This document shows, piece after piece, positions 44,026-52,690 of a stretch of 64,000 nt of DNA. Below the pieces are notes generated by a model that had not been told where the DNA came from, ran no database searches, and saw only the letters and a program-made list of their open reading frames with translations. The DNA comes from Roseinatronobacter ekhonensis. Its GTDB lineage: Bacteria > Pseudomonadota > Alphaproteobacteria > Rhodobacterales > Rhodobacteraceae. The position numbers and the translations under genes were made by a program. Position 1 is the stretch's first letter, and every line of letters starts with the position of its first letter. The stretch covers positions 62,001 to 126,000 of the forward strand of contig NZ_UIHC01000006.1 in assembly GCF_900499075.1 (NCBI RefSeq), read 5' to 3'.

Positions 44026-44726
44026 TCGGCGCAGATGCCTGCATGGCGGCGCTTGCCGCCACATGGCCCCCTGCGCGCAGTTGGGACCAAGACGGCTGGA
44101 CGCTGCGCGACGGTGCCGGAGGGGGCAAGCGCGTCGCTGCGGCCAGCGCGAGAAACGGGGCCCGCGCCGCCGATCTGGCACGGCTGATGCCGGACGGTCC
44201 GCTTGCCATGCTGCGCCCCGATCAGGACGTGCTGGATGCCGAGCTGGCAGCCCTTGGCTATGGCATGGTTGACCCAACGCTGGTCTATGCCGCGCCCGTC
44301 GCTGATCTGGCGCAAAAGCCGCCGCATGTCAGCCTGTTCGACATTTGGAAACCTCTGGCGATCATGCGCGAAATCTGGGCCGAAGGCGGCATTGGTCCTG
44401 CGCGCTTGGCGGTGATGGACCGCGCGGCTGGCCCGAAAACCGCCTTCATCGCGCGGCTTTCCGACCGCGCTGTGGGGTGCGGTTTTTGTGCGATACATGA
44501 CGGCGTTGCGATGCTGCACGCAGTCGAAATTGCGCCCGCCTTTCGCCGCCAGGGGGCCGCGCGCACCATGCTGCACGGGGCTGCGCATTGGGCGCAAGGG
44601 CAGGGCGCGGACTGGCTGGCCTTGGCGGTGACAGAGGCGAACGCGCCCGCGCGCGCCTTGTATGATGCGGCGGGGATGCAGCAGATGACTCGCTACCATT
44701 ACCGGCAGGGCGCTACCCGAGTTTGA
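44022..44726 (+). CDS. GNAT family N-acetyltransferase
   Basis: 234 residues. The C-terminal half carries the acetyl-CoA loop in HAVEIAPAFRRQGAARTML (R/QxxGxA type), preceded by a beta strand with GCGFCAIHDG, and ends with ANAPARALYDAAGM, the typical GNAT motif B. The N-terminal half is divergent and may be a degenerate second GNAT module. The acceptor is unknown. Coupled to the CinA-like gene through ATGA. Confidence 0.82.
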   Translation: MIGADACMAALAATWPPARSWDQDGWTLRDGAGGGKRVAAASARNGARAADLARLMPDGPLAMLRPDQDVLDAELAALGYGMVDPTLVYAAPVADLAQKPPHVSLFDIWKPLAIMREIWAEGGIGPARLAVMDRAAGPKTAFIARLSDRAVGCGFCAIHDGVAMLHAVEIAPAFRRQGAARTMLHGAAHWAQGQGADWLALAVTEANAPARALYDAAGMQQMTRYHYRQGATRV

Positions 44727-44847
44727 ACGCGGGTGCGCGTGGCGGCACCTTTGTCGGCATGCAGCAGCGGCAAGGGGCAATTGTCAGCTTGCTGTCAGGT
44801 AACGAGCGTTATAGCGCCGGTATAAAACTGCCAAGAAAGCCTTTCAC

Positions 44848-46491
44848 ATGACTTCCGACCATTCGCCCCGGATGATGCTCTGGCGGCCAACCCTTTCGCA
44901 TCTTTGGTTGAACATGGTCGTTGCCGGATACATGCTGGCTGTCCTGAACGCCGGGTTCTGGGAACGGCTGCTTGGCATATTCAGCGGCAAACCTTTGCAG
45001 GTAGCTGCCTTTGGCCTTGCAAGTTTTGCCCTGACCGTGCTGATGCTTGAGTTCTTCGGCCTGTCGCGCTTACAAAAACCGGTGGCCGCCCTGTTGATTG
45101 TGATCGCCGCTGCCTCCAGCTACTTCGAGCAGGTGTTCGGAGTGCTGATCGACCGCGAAATGATCCGCAATGTCATGGAAACGACCCCGACCGAAGCGGG
45201 CCATCTTGTCACCCTGTCCGCAGTGCTGAACATTGGGCTGCTGGGTGTGCTGCCCGCAGCGCTTGTGTTCTGGCCCCATGTCCGGCGGGTTTCTGGGGTG
45301 CACCATCTGTGGCGTTGGCCCCTAGGGGTGGCTACTTGCTTCGGCTTGGTGGCGGGTGGATTGATGATGGACTTCAAGGCGTTCTCTGCGGTCTTGCGCG
45401 AGCGTCACGACCTGATGGGCAGCTATCAGCCCGGCGCCACCGTGACCGCCATTTTCAAGTTCGGCAAAGAACAATTCGCAAGTGCAATGCCAGAAGCGCA
45501 GCCCATCGCGACCGACGCGCGCCGCGGCGCCTATCTCGCGTCAGCGGACAAGCCAGTGCTGCTGGTTTTCTTTGCCGGCGAAACCGCCCGAGCACAAAAC
45601 TTCGGTTTGAACGGGTATGCCCGCGATACGACGCCGGGACTGCGCGATCGCGGTGTGATCAACTACCCTGATGTGTCGTCTTGCGGCACGTCAACAGCCG
45701 TGTCGTTGCCTTGTATGTTTTCTGCCCTGCCGAAGGCCGAGTATTCGCGCGAAAAGTTCCTGTCCCAATTTACGTTGCTAGACGTGATAGAGAGGGTCGG
45801 TTTTGATGCGCAATGGTTCGAGAACAACGCCGGTGAATACGATATCGCAGCGCGCACGGGCGTGTCGCGCGTGGATGCCACATTGGACCCCGCTGCTTGC
45901 GAGATCGAATGCACGGATGAGATATTTCTGCCGATTATCGAAAACACGCTGGCAACGATCACATCCGACACTGTTCTGGTGCTTCATATGATCGGAAATC
46001 ACGGCCCTGCGTATTACCTGCGCTATCCGCCAGAGCGCGCGCCCTTTCAGCCGGATTGCCCGACCGCGGAATTCGCGAAATGCGCGGTTGAGCAGGTGGT
46101 CAATTCCTATGACAATGCAATTTATGAAACGGACTATGTTCTGTCGCGCAGCATCGATATGCTGCAAGCCTCTGACCGTGCCTATTCCGCAGTGATATTC
46201 CTGTCGGATCATGGCGAGTCTCTGGGCGAGAACGGGTTGTATCTGCATGCAGCCCCCATGTTCATGGCCCCCGAAATGCAAACCAAGGTGCCCATGGTGA
46301 TGTGGCTAAGTGACAGCTATAGTCGTGTCATGGGAATTGACACGGCATGTCCGATGGAAACTGCACAGCGCCCGGCAAGTCAGGACAACGTATTCCATAC
46401 AGTTCTTGGGCTTCTGGATATTCAGACCGACACGCGCCAACCTGCATTGGACCTGACAGAGGGCTGTCGCATGGCAGCGGCCCAGCTATGA
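44848..46491 (+). CDS. eptA: Phosphoethanolamine transferase (EptA/MCR family)
   Basis: 547 residues. Five N-terminal transmembrane helices (residues about 20-180) are followed by a periplasmic alkaline-phosphatase-type domain. The nucleophile threonine is Thr281 in SSCGTSTAVSLPCMF, with Glu245 in FFAGETAR and the later HMIGNHGPAY and LSDHGESLGENG metal motifs. It moves phosphoethanolamine from phosphatidylethanolamine to lipid A or core sugars, releasing diacylglycerol, and lowers the negative charge that cationic peptides target. Its stop overlaps the dgkA start by four bases. Confidence 0.9.
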   Translation: MTSDHSPRMMLWRPTLSHLWLNMVVAGYMLAVLNAGFWERLLGIFSGKPLQVAAFGLASFALTVLMLEFFGLSRLQKPVAALLIVIAAASSYFEQVFGVLIDREMIRNVMETTPTEAGHLVTLSAVLNIGLLGVLPAALVFWPHVRRVSGVHHLWRWPLGVATCFGLVAGGLMMDFKAFSAVLRERHDLMGSYQPGATVTAIFKFGKEQFASAMPEAQPIATDARRGAYLASADKPVLLVFFAGETARAQNFGLNGYARDTTPGLRDRGVINYPDVSSCGTSTAVSLPCMFSALPKAEYSREKFLSQFTLLDVIERVGFDAQWFENNAGEYDIAARTGVSRVDATLDPAACEIECTDEIFLPIIENTLATITSDTVLVLHMIGNHGPAYYLRYPPERAPFQPDCPTAEFAKCAVEQVVNSYDNAIYETDYVLSRSIDMLQASDRAYSAVIFLSDHGESLGENGLYLHAAPMFMAPEMQTKVPMVMWLSDSYSRVMGIDTACPMETAQRPASQDNVFHTVLGLLDIQTDTRQPALDLTEGCRMAAAQL

Positions 46492-46883
46492 CGGAACCGC
46501 GCAAAAACAGCGCCCGGCGCGTGGTGATGCCGCGCGGCGGGCTTTTGCATATCGTGGACGCGGCGGGCTATTCGCTCGCGGGCTTGCGTCGGTTGTGGCG
46601 CGAGACTGCCGCGCGGCTGGAAATGCTGGGTGCGGCCTTGGTTGTGGTTCTCTTCGGTTTAGGGGGTGCGGCGCCGTGGCACTGGTTGGTCGCCGCGTTC
46701 CTGTTCGCGCTGGTTCTGGCGGTGGAGGCTATCAATACCGCGCTCGAAGACCTTGCCGACCATCTGTCGCCCGAATGGTCGCAAATGGCGAAGAATGTCA
46801 AAGACCTCGGGTCGCTTGCTGTCGGGCTTATGCTGCTGGCCACCGGTGGTTTTGTGGCAGCGGTTTTGCTGGGCCTAGTGTAA
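46488..46883 (+). CDS. dgkA: Diacylglycerol kinase
   Basis: 131 residues, three transmembrane helices, prokaryotic DgkA family: EAINTALEDLADHL and AKNVKDLGSLAVGLML carry the catalytic Glu/Asn/Asp residues. Phosphorylates diacylglycerol to phosphatidate in the inner membrane. ATG 46488 lies in the ATGA overlap with eptA. The coupling is meaningful: EptA produces diacylglycerol, which DgkA recycles, and the same pairing is known next to mcr-3 genes. Confidence 0.93.
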   Translation: MTEPRKNSARRVVMPRGGLLHIVDAAGYSLAGLRRLWRETAARLEMLGAALVVVLFGLGGAAPWHWLVAAFLFALVLAVEAINTALEDLADHLSPEWSQMAKNVKDLGSLAVGLMLLATGGFVAAVLLGLV

Positions 46884-46945
46884 TTAAGATTCCCATAAGG
46901 CACGGTATCCGTTAACCTTTGGTCAAATTCAGCTATGGAGCAGAT

Positions 46946-48121
46946 ATGCGCTTTTTCAAGACACTTGCGATTGTCGCAACACTGGTGGCCGGTCAGGCCC
47001 AGTCGCAAAGCTGCGGCGGCGATTTCGGCGGCTTTGTTGGCGGTTTGAAGAGCGAGGCCGTCAGCATGGGGTATGACCGTGCGCTGGTAGAGAGATTTTT
47101 TGCCAATGTCCGGCGGGACCAATCGGTGATTAACGCCGACCGGCGGCAGGGCATTTTCCAGCGTCCGTTTCTGGATTTCTCGCGCGCGCTGATTTCGCAG
47201 AATCGCCTGAACAATGGCGCGCGCAATTACGAGCGCTACCGCTCGATCTTTGACGCCGCGCAACGCCAGTTCGGCGTGAACCCCGGCATTCTGCTGGCCT
47301 TCTGGGCGTTCGAGACAGATTTCGGCGCGGTGCAGGGCGATTTCAACACTGTCAACGCGCTGGTCACGCTGGCGCATGATTGCCGCCGTCCCGAATTGTT
47401 CCGCCCGCAGGTTTTCGCAGCGTTGGAAATGCACCGCCGGGGCGATCTGGACCCGCGCACCATGACGGGCGCTTGGGCGGGTGAAATCGGGATGGTGCAG
47501 AAACTGCCATCCGACATCATCAACCACGCTGTCGATGGCGATGGCGACGGTCAGATCACGCTGAAAACGTCGCAGGCGGATGCCATCATGTCGGGCGCAT
47601 CCATGTTGCAAGCCAAGGGCTGGCGCGCGAATGAGCCGTGGATGCACGAGGTCGCGTTGCCGCAGGGTCTCGATCTGACGCAGACCGGTCTGCGCACCCG
47701 AATGAGCGTGTCCGAGTGGCAGAATCTTGGCATTCGGCCCACGCATGGCAGCTTGCCCTCGGGCAGTCTGCAAGCCTCTATCATCGTGCCGCAAGGGCAT
47801 CGTGGCCCGGCCTTCATGGTGTTCGACAATTTCGTGACGCTGTTCGAATGGAACCAGAGCTTTATCTACGTCACCACGGCGGCGTATTTCGCCACACGGC
47901 TGACCGGCGCTCCGGTGTATCAGGCGGGCAATCCCGATACCGGCTTGAACCAAGACCAGATGCGCACCCTGCAAACCCGGCTTGTCGCGCGCGGCTTTGA
48001 TGTGGGGGATGTGGACGGTATTCTGGGCGCGAATACCCGCGCCGCTGTGCAGGATGTGCAAGCGCAGCTTGGGATGCCCGCAGACGGTTGGCCGACGCCT
48101 GCGCTGTTACGGGCACTCTAG
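46946..48121 (+). CDS. Lytic murein transglycosylase (MltB family) with peptidoglycan-binding domain
   Basis: 391 residues. The order is: signal peptide (1-22, VAGQAQSQS), transglycosylase domain with FWAFETDFGAVQGDFN (catalytic Glu) and GAWAGEIGMVQKLPSDI, then a C-terminal PG_binding_1 module with LQTRLVARGFDVGDVDGILG. It cleaves glycan strands to 1,6-anhydro products in the periplasm. No lipobox is seen, so it is soluble, unlike E. coli MltB. ATG 46946 follows GGAG and opens the signal peptide. Its TAG overlaps by four bases the stop of the convergent hybrid kinase. Confidence 0.92.
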   Translation: MRFFKTLAIVATLVAGQAQSQSCGGDFGGFVGGLKSEAVSMGYDRALVERFFANVRRDQSVINADRRQGIFQRPFLDFSRALISQNRLNNGARNYERYRSIFDAAQRQFGVNPGILLAFWAFETDFGAVQGDFNTVNALVTLAHDCRRPELFRPQVFAALEMHRRGDLDPRTMTGAWAGEIGMVQKLPSDIINHAVDGDGDGQITLKTSQADAIMSGASMLQAKGWRANEPWMHEVALPQGLDLTQTGLRTRMSVSEWQNLGIRPTHGSLPSGSLQASIIVPQGHRGPAFMVFDNFVTLFEWNQSFIYVTTAAYFATRLTGAPVYQAGNPDTGLNQDQMRTLQTRLVARGFDVGDVDGILGANTRAAVQDVQAQLGMPADGWPTPALLRAL

Positions 48122-50388
48122 TCTTCGGGGTGGAGCCAATAGCTGCTATCCCCGCTACGCGCGCCCGAGTCGAGGGCCCGCACCTGATCGGGCCGGTAAT
48201 AGGGTAGTTGTTGCAGAACCCGTTTCAGACGCCGCAATGCCAAGGGCTTGGTCATGACAAGTGTGCCTGCGCCGTCGGCCTGCTCGGCCAACTCAAGACC
48301 GTGATCCGCTGTCACCAGAATGGCGGGAATAGCGCCATGGGCCGCCCGCAGCGCGGCGATTGCCTGTAGCCCTGTAGCGCCATCATCCAGTTGGTGGTCG
48401 GCCAGTATCGCATCGGGGGCAATGCCCAGTTCGGCGATCTGCACCTGCGCGTCGGGCAGCGACGCGGCCTCGACCGGGCTTGCGCCCCAATCCTCCAGCA
48501 TGCCCATGAGGGCGCGGCGGCTGGTTGCATCATTCTCGATGACCAGAACAAGCATATCCGACAACAGTCCGGGTGGATGGTCGCTCTCGGCTTTGGGCGT
48601 GGGCGTTGCCGCCGCGCCCTGCGCGACTGGAACGGTGATTGCAAAGACGGTGCCCTTCCCAAGCTCAGAGCGCAGCGACAGCGGATGCTCTAGCAGCGCG
48701 CAAGCCTGTTCCACAATGGCCAGCCCCAGCCCCATGCCGCCGTCGCCGCTTGGGTTCAGACGGGTGAATTCCTTGAAGATATCCACCTGTTTGTCATGCG
48801 GGATGCCGGGCCCGGTATCCCACACCTCTACCCGAAGATGCGCGCCCTGCCGCCGCACACCCAGCACAACGCGCCCCGTTTCGGTGTATCGCAAAGCGTT
48901 GGATACAAGGTTTTGCAGAATACGTTTTAGATAGACGGCATCGCTGCGCACATGTGCCTGTGTGGGCATAACCGCCAGCCGCAACCCGCGCCGGTCTGCC
49001 ATTGGCTGAAATTCGTCGCGAAGGCGGGCGAAGAGCGGGGCAAGTGGTACGACATCCATGCGGGCGCGGGCGGCGCCGATGTCGAATTTCGACAGGTCCA
49101 AAAGTGCGCCAAGAATATCTTCGACACTTGTGAACGCGCTTTGCACGCGCCCGATCAATCGGGCTTGCGCGGCCGGATTATCCATCGCCGCCAGCGAGGA
49201 CAGGAACAGCTTGGCCGCATTCAACGGTTGCAGCAGGTCATGGCTTGCACTGGCCACGAAGCGCGATTTGCTCGCATTCGCGCGTTCGGCCGCATCGCGC
49301 GCGGCAACCAGTTCGCCCGTGCGCGCCTGCACTCGTGCCTCCAGTGTCTCGTTCAGGCGGTGCATTTCGGCAATCGCGCGCCGCTCTGTCGTCAGATCGG
49401 TGAAGGACATGACGAACCCGCGATCCGGCATGGCCTGCGCCGAAAGCAGCAATTCGGTTCCATCCTCTTGCACGATATCCAGGCCAAGCGGCGGGCGAAA
49501 AGCGGGGCCGTTGACCCAATCGGTCAAAACCTGCCGGATGTTGCCACGCCCCAGCAGGCGGCGGCGCATCAGGTCGTTCAGCACATGGGTGAAGGGCGTG
49601 CCACTGGCCAGCAGCGCGTTGGGCGGCGCAAAAATCTCGCGCAGGCGGCGGTTCCAGCCGGCAAGTCGCCCTTTCGCATCAAAGATCAGCACTGCCTGAT
49701 CAATGTGATCCAGCGTCGCGCGCACCATCTGGGCTTGTTCGTCCAGCAGCTTTTCCCGCTCCAGCCGCTCGGTGCGGACCATGGCGGTCACATCGGTCTG
49801 GATAATGGCGGTGCCGCCCGAAGCCATCCTCTGCTCGCTGACCTGCAACCAGTGGTCGCCCCGCAACGGCACGGTAAAATTGACGTTGCGGCGCATGTGG
49901 CTTTGCAAACGCTGCGCGACCCACGCGCGGCGCTCTGTTGCCGTGGTCAGGTCGATTGCATCACTTTGCGATACTGTCTGAACGTAATCCCGAAACGGTA
50001 GCCCGGCATCAAGCTGGTCACGGATATCGGGCAGCGCGGCGCAGAATTGCGAATTCCACAGCGTCAGCCGGTCGCGCGCGTCGAACATGGCGAACCCTTC
50101 GCCCATGGCCTCTAGCGCATCGACAAGGCTGTTGCGCGCGCCTACGGCATCGCGCTCTGCCTGCGACAGGCGCGCATTGGCCACGCGCAGCTTGTCCAGC
50201 GTTTCGGCCAGATCGCGCGTGCGGCTGCGCACCTGTTGCTCCAACGCGACCACATGCGTCAACTGCCCCATCGGACGGCTAGGCATGCGGCTGTGTTCGG
50301 ACCGGTCCATCAATGCCGCCAGAATGGCGCGCAGGCGGGCATTCTGTTCGGCCAGTGGCAGGGCAGGGTCGATCATGTCTTCCAACAT
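48118..50388 (-). CDS. PAS-domain hybrid sensor histidine kinase / response regulator
   Basis: 756 residues, without transmembrane helices, so cytoplasmic. Order: coiled coil (about 40-85), two PAS domains (about 85-205 and 220-335), a second coiled coil, HisKA with His383 in ASHDLLQPLNAA, HATPase with NALRYTETG, DTGPGI and GMGLGLAI, and a C-terminal receiver with phosphoacceptor Asp664 in ILADHQLDD. The layout resembles NahK-type kinases. The FIST gene lies directly upstream and its TGA shares one base with this ATG. The kinase-FIST pair is the arrangement of the nitric-oxide sensing NosP-NahK system of Pseudomonas, so NosP-like input is plausible but unproven. Confidence 0.9.
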   Translation of the reverse strand: MLEDMIDPALPLAEQNARLRAILAALMDRSEHSRMPSRPMGQLTHVVALEQQVRSRTRDLAETLDKLRVANARLSQAERDAVGARNSLVDALEAMGEGFAMFDARDRLTLWNSQFCAALPDIRDQLDAGLPFRDYVQTVSQSDAIDLTTATERRAWVAQRLQSHMRRNVNFTVPLRGDHWLQVSEQRMASGGTAIIQTDVTAMVRTERLEREKLLDEQAQMVRATLDHIDQAVLIFDAKGRLAGWNRRLREIFAPPNALLASGTPFTHVLNDLMRRRLLGRGNIRQVLTDWVNGPAFRPPLGLDIVQEDGTELLLSAQAMPDRGFVMSFTDLTTERRAIAEMHRLNETLEARVQARTGELVAARDAAERANASKSRFVASASHDLLQPLNAAKLFLSSLAAMDNPAAQARLIGRVQSAFTSVEDILGALLDLSKFDIGAARARMDVVPLAPLFARLRDEFQPMADRRGLRLAVMPTQAHVRSDAVYLKRILQNLVSNALRYTETGRVVLGVRRQGAHLRVEVWDTGPGIPHDKQVDIFKEFTRLNPSGDGGMGLGLAIVEQACALLEHPLSLRSELGKGTVFAITVPVAQGAAATPTPKAESDHPPGLLSDMLVLVIENDATSRRALMGMLEDWGASPVEAASLPDAQVQIAELGIAPDAILADHQLDDGATGLQAIAALRAAHGAIPAILVTADHGLELAEQADGAGTLVMTKPLALRRLKRVLQQLPYYRPDQVRALDSGARSGDSSYWLHPED

Positions 50389-51554
50389 CAGCCAACCCCG
50401 TAAGCGGCCAGATCATCGCCGGAATCGGGCGGGTAAAAGGCAAGCCCCGTGAAGGTCTGGTTCACATGCACCATGTTGAACTGTTCGCCATAGGTATTGA
50501 AGCCTGTCACGCCGTAGCGGTCCAGAACCTGCGACAGGTCGCGTGCGGTCTGGCTGTTTTCTGCCTCCAGCCGCCGCAAAATGCAGTCGCAGGCCAGAAT
50601 ATCGGGGATGGCACCGCCTGCGCGCAAGCCGCCGAGCGCGCGGTCCAGATGGGCCACAAGGTCGGTCCCCTGCGCCAGCCGCAACACCAGCCCGCGCTCT
50701 ACCGCGGAAAAGAACCGCAAGGTGCCGTCTGGTTCCACACGTTGAATGGCCAGCACATGATGCGTATCGCCGATCTTGGACACGACCGGGTTTGCGGCGA
50801 AAATGAATGGCGAAAGCTGGCCGGGGTCTTTGCCAAGGATACGGGCATATTCCGGCGCGGCGGGCATGCCGTTTATTTCCAGCACAAGGCGCTGCGCGGG
50901 GTCGGCCTCTGTCACGACCATGCGCGCCTCTGTCGGTTCCAGATGGTCGAAGCGAAAGGCCGTGACGGTGCAGGGCGTGCGCAGCACCGCCAGAACGGCG
51001 CTATCGGTCTGAAAGCGGCGGTCCACCAGCACGAAGGTTTGCGCAAAGCGCAGCCCGTCACCGGCCGACCCGCCCACCAGCGGGCTTTGCCCCAATGCCT
51101 CGGACAAGGCCCAGACAAGCTGGTCTTCCATCAGCGACAGCCCGTCCGACAGCAGAAACGCAACTTCGTTCGACCAGTCGGCGGTGGAAAAGGTCAGGTC
51201 GGCGCGCAGGTCGAACGCCATGGCGCGCGCGCGCTCTGGGTCAAAGTTGCGCAATGGGCTGACCGCCCCGACTGCCACGCGGAACAGATCGCGCGGCAGG
51301 CCAAGCGCGGTCAGACTGTGATCCAGATAGCCGCCTGTGCCGATCTCGCCTGCCGTTGTGCAACCCATGACCTGCACATCGGCGGGCAGGTCGGCCAGAG
51401 CGGCTTCGATCGTGGGCAGGTCATGCCCCTCGCCCACGAACAGCATGATCAGCGCAAGCCCGTCCGGAGAAAGATCTTCCAGAACATCGGCGATTGCCGC
51501 GCCGGAGCAGGGCTTGGTAGATTGCGCGCGCCGCATTATGCCCGATCCCGTCAT
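50388..51554 (-). CDS. FIST domain sensory protein
   Basis: 388 residues with FIST_N (QVMGCTTAGEIGTGGYLDHSL) and FIST_C (LVLEINGMPAAPEYARIL through the CILRRLEAE segment) domains, cytoplasmic. FIST proteins bind small ligands, or haem and nitric oxide in NosP, and control a partner kinase. Here the partner is the hybrid kinase directly downstream, whose ATG overlaps this stop. ATG 51554 is chosen because a G-rich run precedes it; in-frame starts upstream and at 51536 lack ribosome sites. Confidence 0.87.
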   Translation of the reverse strand: MTGSGIMRRAQSTKPCSGAAIADVLEDLSPDGLALIMLFVGEGHDLPTIEAALADLPADVQVMGCTTAGEIGTGGYLDHSLTALGLPRDLFRVAVGAVSPLRNFDPERARAMAFDLRADLTFSTADWSNEVAFLLSDGLSLMEDQLVWALSEALGQSPLVGGSAGDGLRFAQTFVLVDRRFQTDSAVLAVLRTPCTVTAFRFDHLEPTEARMVVTEADPAQRLVLEINGMPAAPEYARILGKDPGQLSPFIFAANPVVSKIGDTHHVLAIQRVEPDGTLRFFSAVERGLVLRLAQGTDLVAHLDRALGGLRAGGAIPDILACDCILRRLEAENSQTARDLSQVLDRYGVTGFNTYGEQFNMVHVNQTFTGLAFYPPDSGDDLAAYGVG

Positions 51555-51715
51555 CCGCCCCCCCCGGTCAATCGCTTGGTAAACCCTACGGGTTCGGTCG
51601 CTCAAGGCAAGCCTGGTGCGCGCCGCGCTCATTGGCATTCACGCGACACACCCTAACCTTCTGTGGTCGCATGGCGGTTTGCGCAAACCCGGTAACCACT
51701 TTTGCGCGACATTCT

Positions 51716-52369
51716 CTAGTGCGTCTTGCGAAGGATTTCGGCGAAGCTGGCGGAATTGGCAATGCGCACCGCTTGCGTGCGGCTTTGCGCGCCAAGCTTG
51801 CGCAGAATGGCGGTGACATGCGCCTTTACCGTGGTTTCGGTGATCGACAGTTCATAGGCAATCTGCTTGTTCAGATAGCCCTCGCAGACCAGCGACAGGA
51901 TTCGTGCCTGTTGCGGGGTCAGATCCGACAACCGATCAATGACACTGCGTTCCGCGCCCTCGGGTGCGGTCGCGCTTGGCGGGGTGTAGCCGTCGGGCGT
52001 ATAGTGCCCTCCCTGAAGCGCGGTGCTGATCGCGGTAACAAACGCCTCGCGCGGGCTGTGCTTGGGAACGAACCCCGCAGCCCCCGCATGCATGACCGCG
52101 GCGATGATCCGGTCATCCGACATGGATGACACGACAACCACCGGCACCCCCGGCGCCATGTTGCGCAGCCGCGTCAGCCCTTCCAGCCCGGCCACGTCCG
52201 GCAGGTTCAGGTCCAGAACAATGACATCGGCCATCGGGCCTTGGCGCAGCACGGTCAACCCAGCCGCCAGAGAGGGCGCGGTTGCCACTTTCGGCAGGCC
52301 CAGTGTTTCCGACAGGGTCATCTGCAACGCTTCGCAAAAAAGCGGGTGATCGTCTATGACCAGGATCAT
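51716..52369 (-). CDS. NarL/LuxR-type response regulator
   Basis: 217 residues from ATG 52369: receiver domain beginning MILVIDDHPLFCEAL with phosphoacceptor in VLDLNLPD and the conserved Lys in VPKHSPREAF, followed by a LuxR helix-turn-helix (LTPQQARILSLVCEGYLNKQIAYELSITE, shown by its core pattern). ATG 52420 is also in frame, but 52369 has AGGGA upstream and gives the family's usual N-terminus. Encoded upstream of the FIST-kinase pair on the same strand with a gap of about 160 bases. It is the likely output of that phosphorelay. Confidence 0.9.
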   Translation of the reverse strand: MILVIDDHPLFCEALQMTLSETLGLPKVATAPSLAAGLTVLRQGPMADVIVLDLNLPDVAGLEGLTRLRNMAPGVPVVVVSSMSDDRIIAAVMHAGAAGFVPKHSPREAFVTAISTALQGGHYTPDGYTPPSATAPEGAERSVIDRLSDLTPQQARILSLVCEGYLNKQIAYELSITETTVKAHVTAILRKLGAQSRTQAVRIANSASFAEILRKTH

Positions 52370-52690
52370 TCCGCTTCCCTGCTGCGCCGCATGTCCAACA
52401 GTGATCATATCGGTGCGCATGGTCTCATCGCAAGCTTTGACATTCCCAAGCTTACGCGAAAATGCTTGCCCATGCGCCCCCTTCTATCGTCTTAGACCCG
52501 AGCGTGCGGCACCAGGACGGACTCTGTCTGCAACGCATTTGTTGCGGGTCGCGCGTTGCTTGCAAGAGCGGTTGACCACGGGGTGGGAGCGGGTATTGTG
52601 GCCAGCGATGCGAGTGTCGGTCGCGCCCTTTGGGGATTGGGGGTGGTCGATTGCGCTGCCCGTAGACGTTCAAAGCACGGCAGGACCATA
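52370..52690. other. Intergenic region between response regulator and polysaccharide export gene
   Basis: About 320 bases separating divergent genes. I see two AAGCTT palindromes (52432-52437 and 52448-52453) and no convincing small gene, RNA hairpin or clear -10/-35 pair. It must contain both promoters. Confidence 0.5.
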
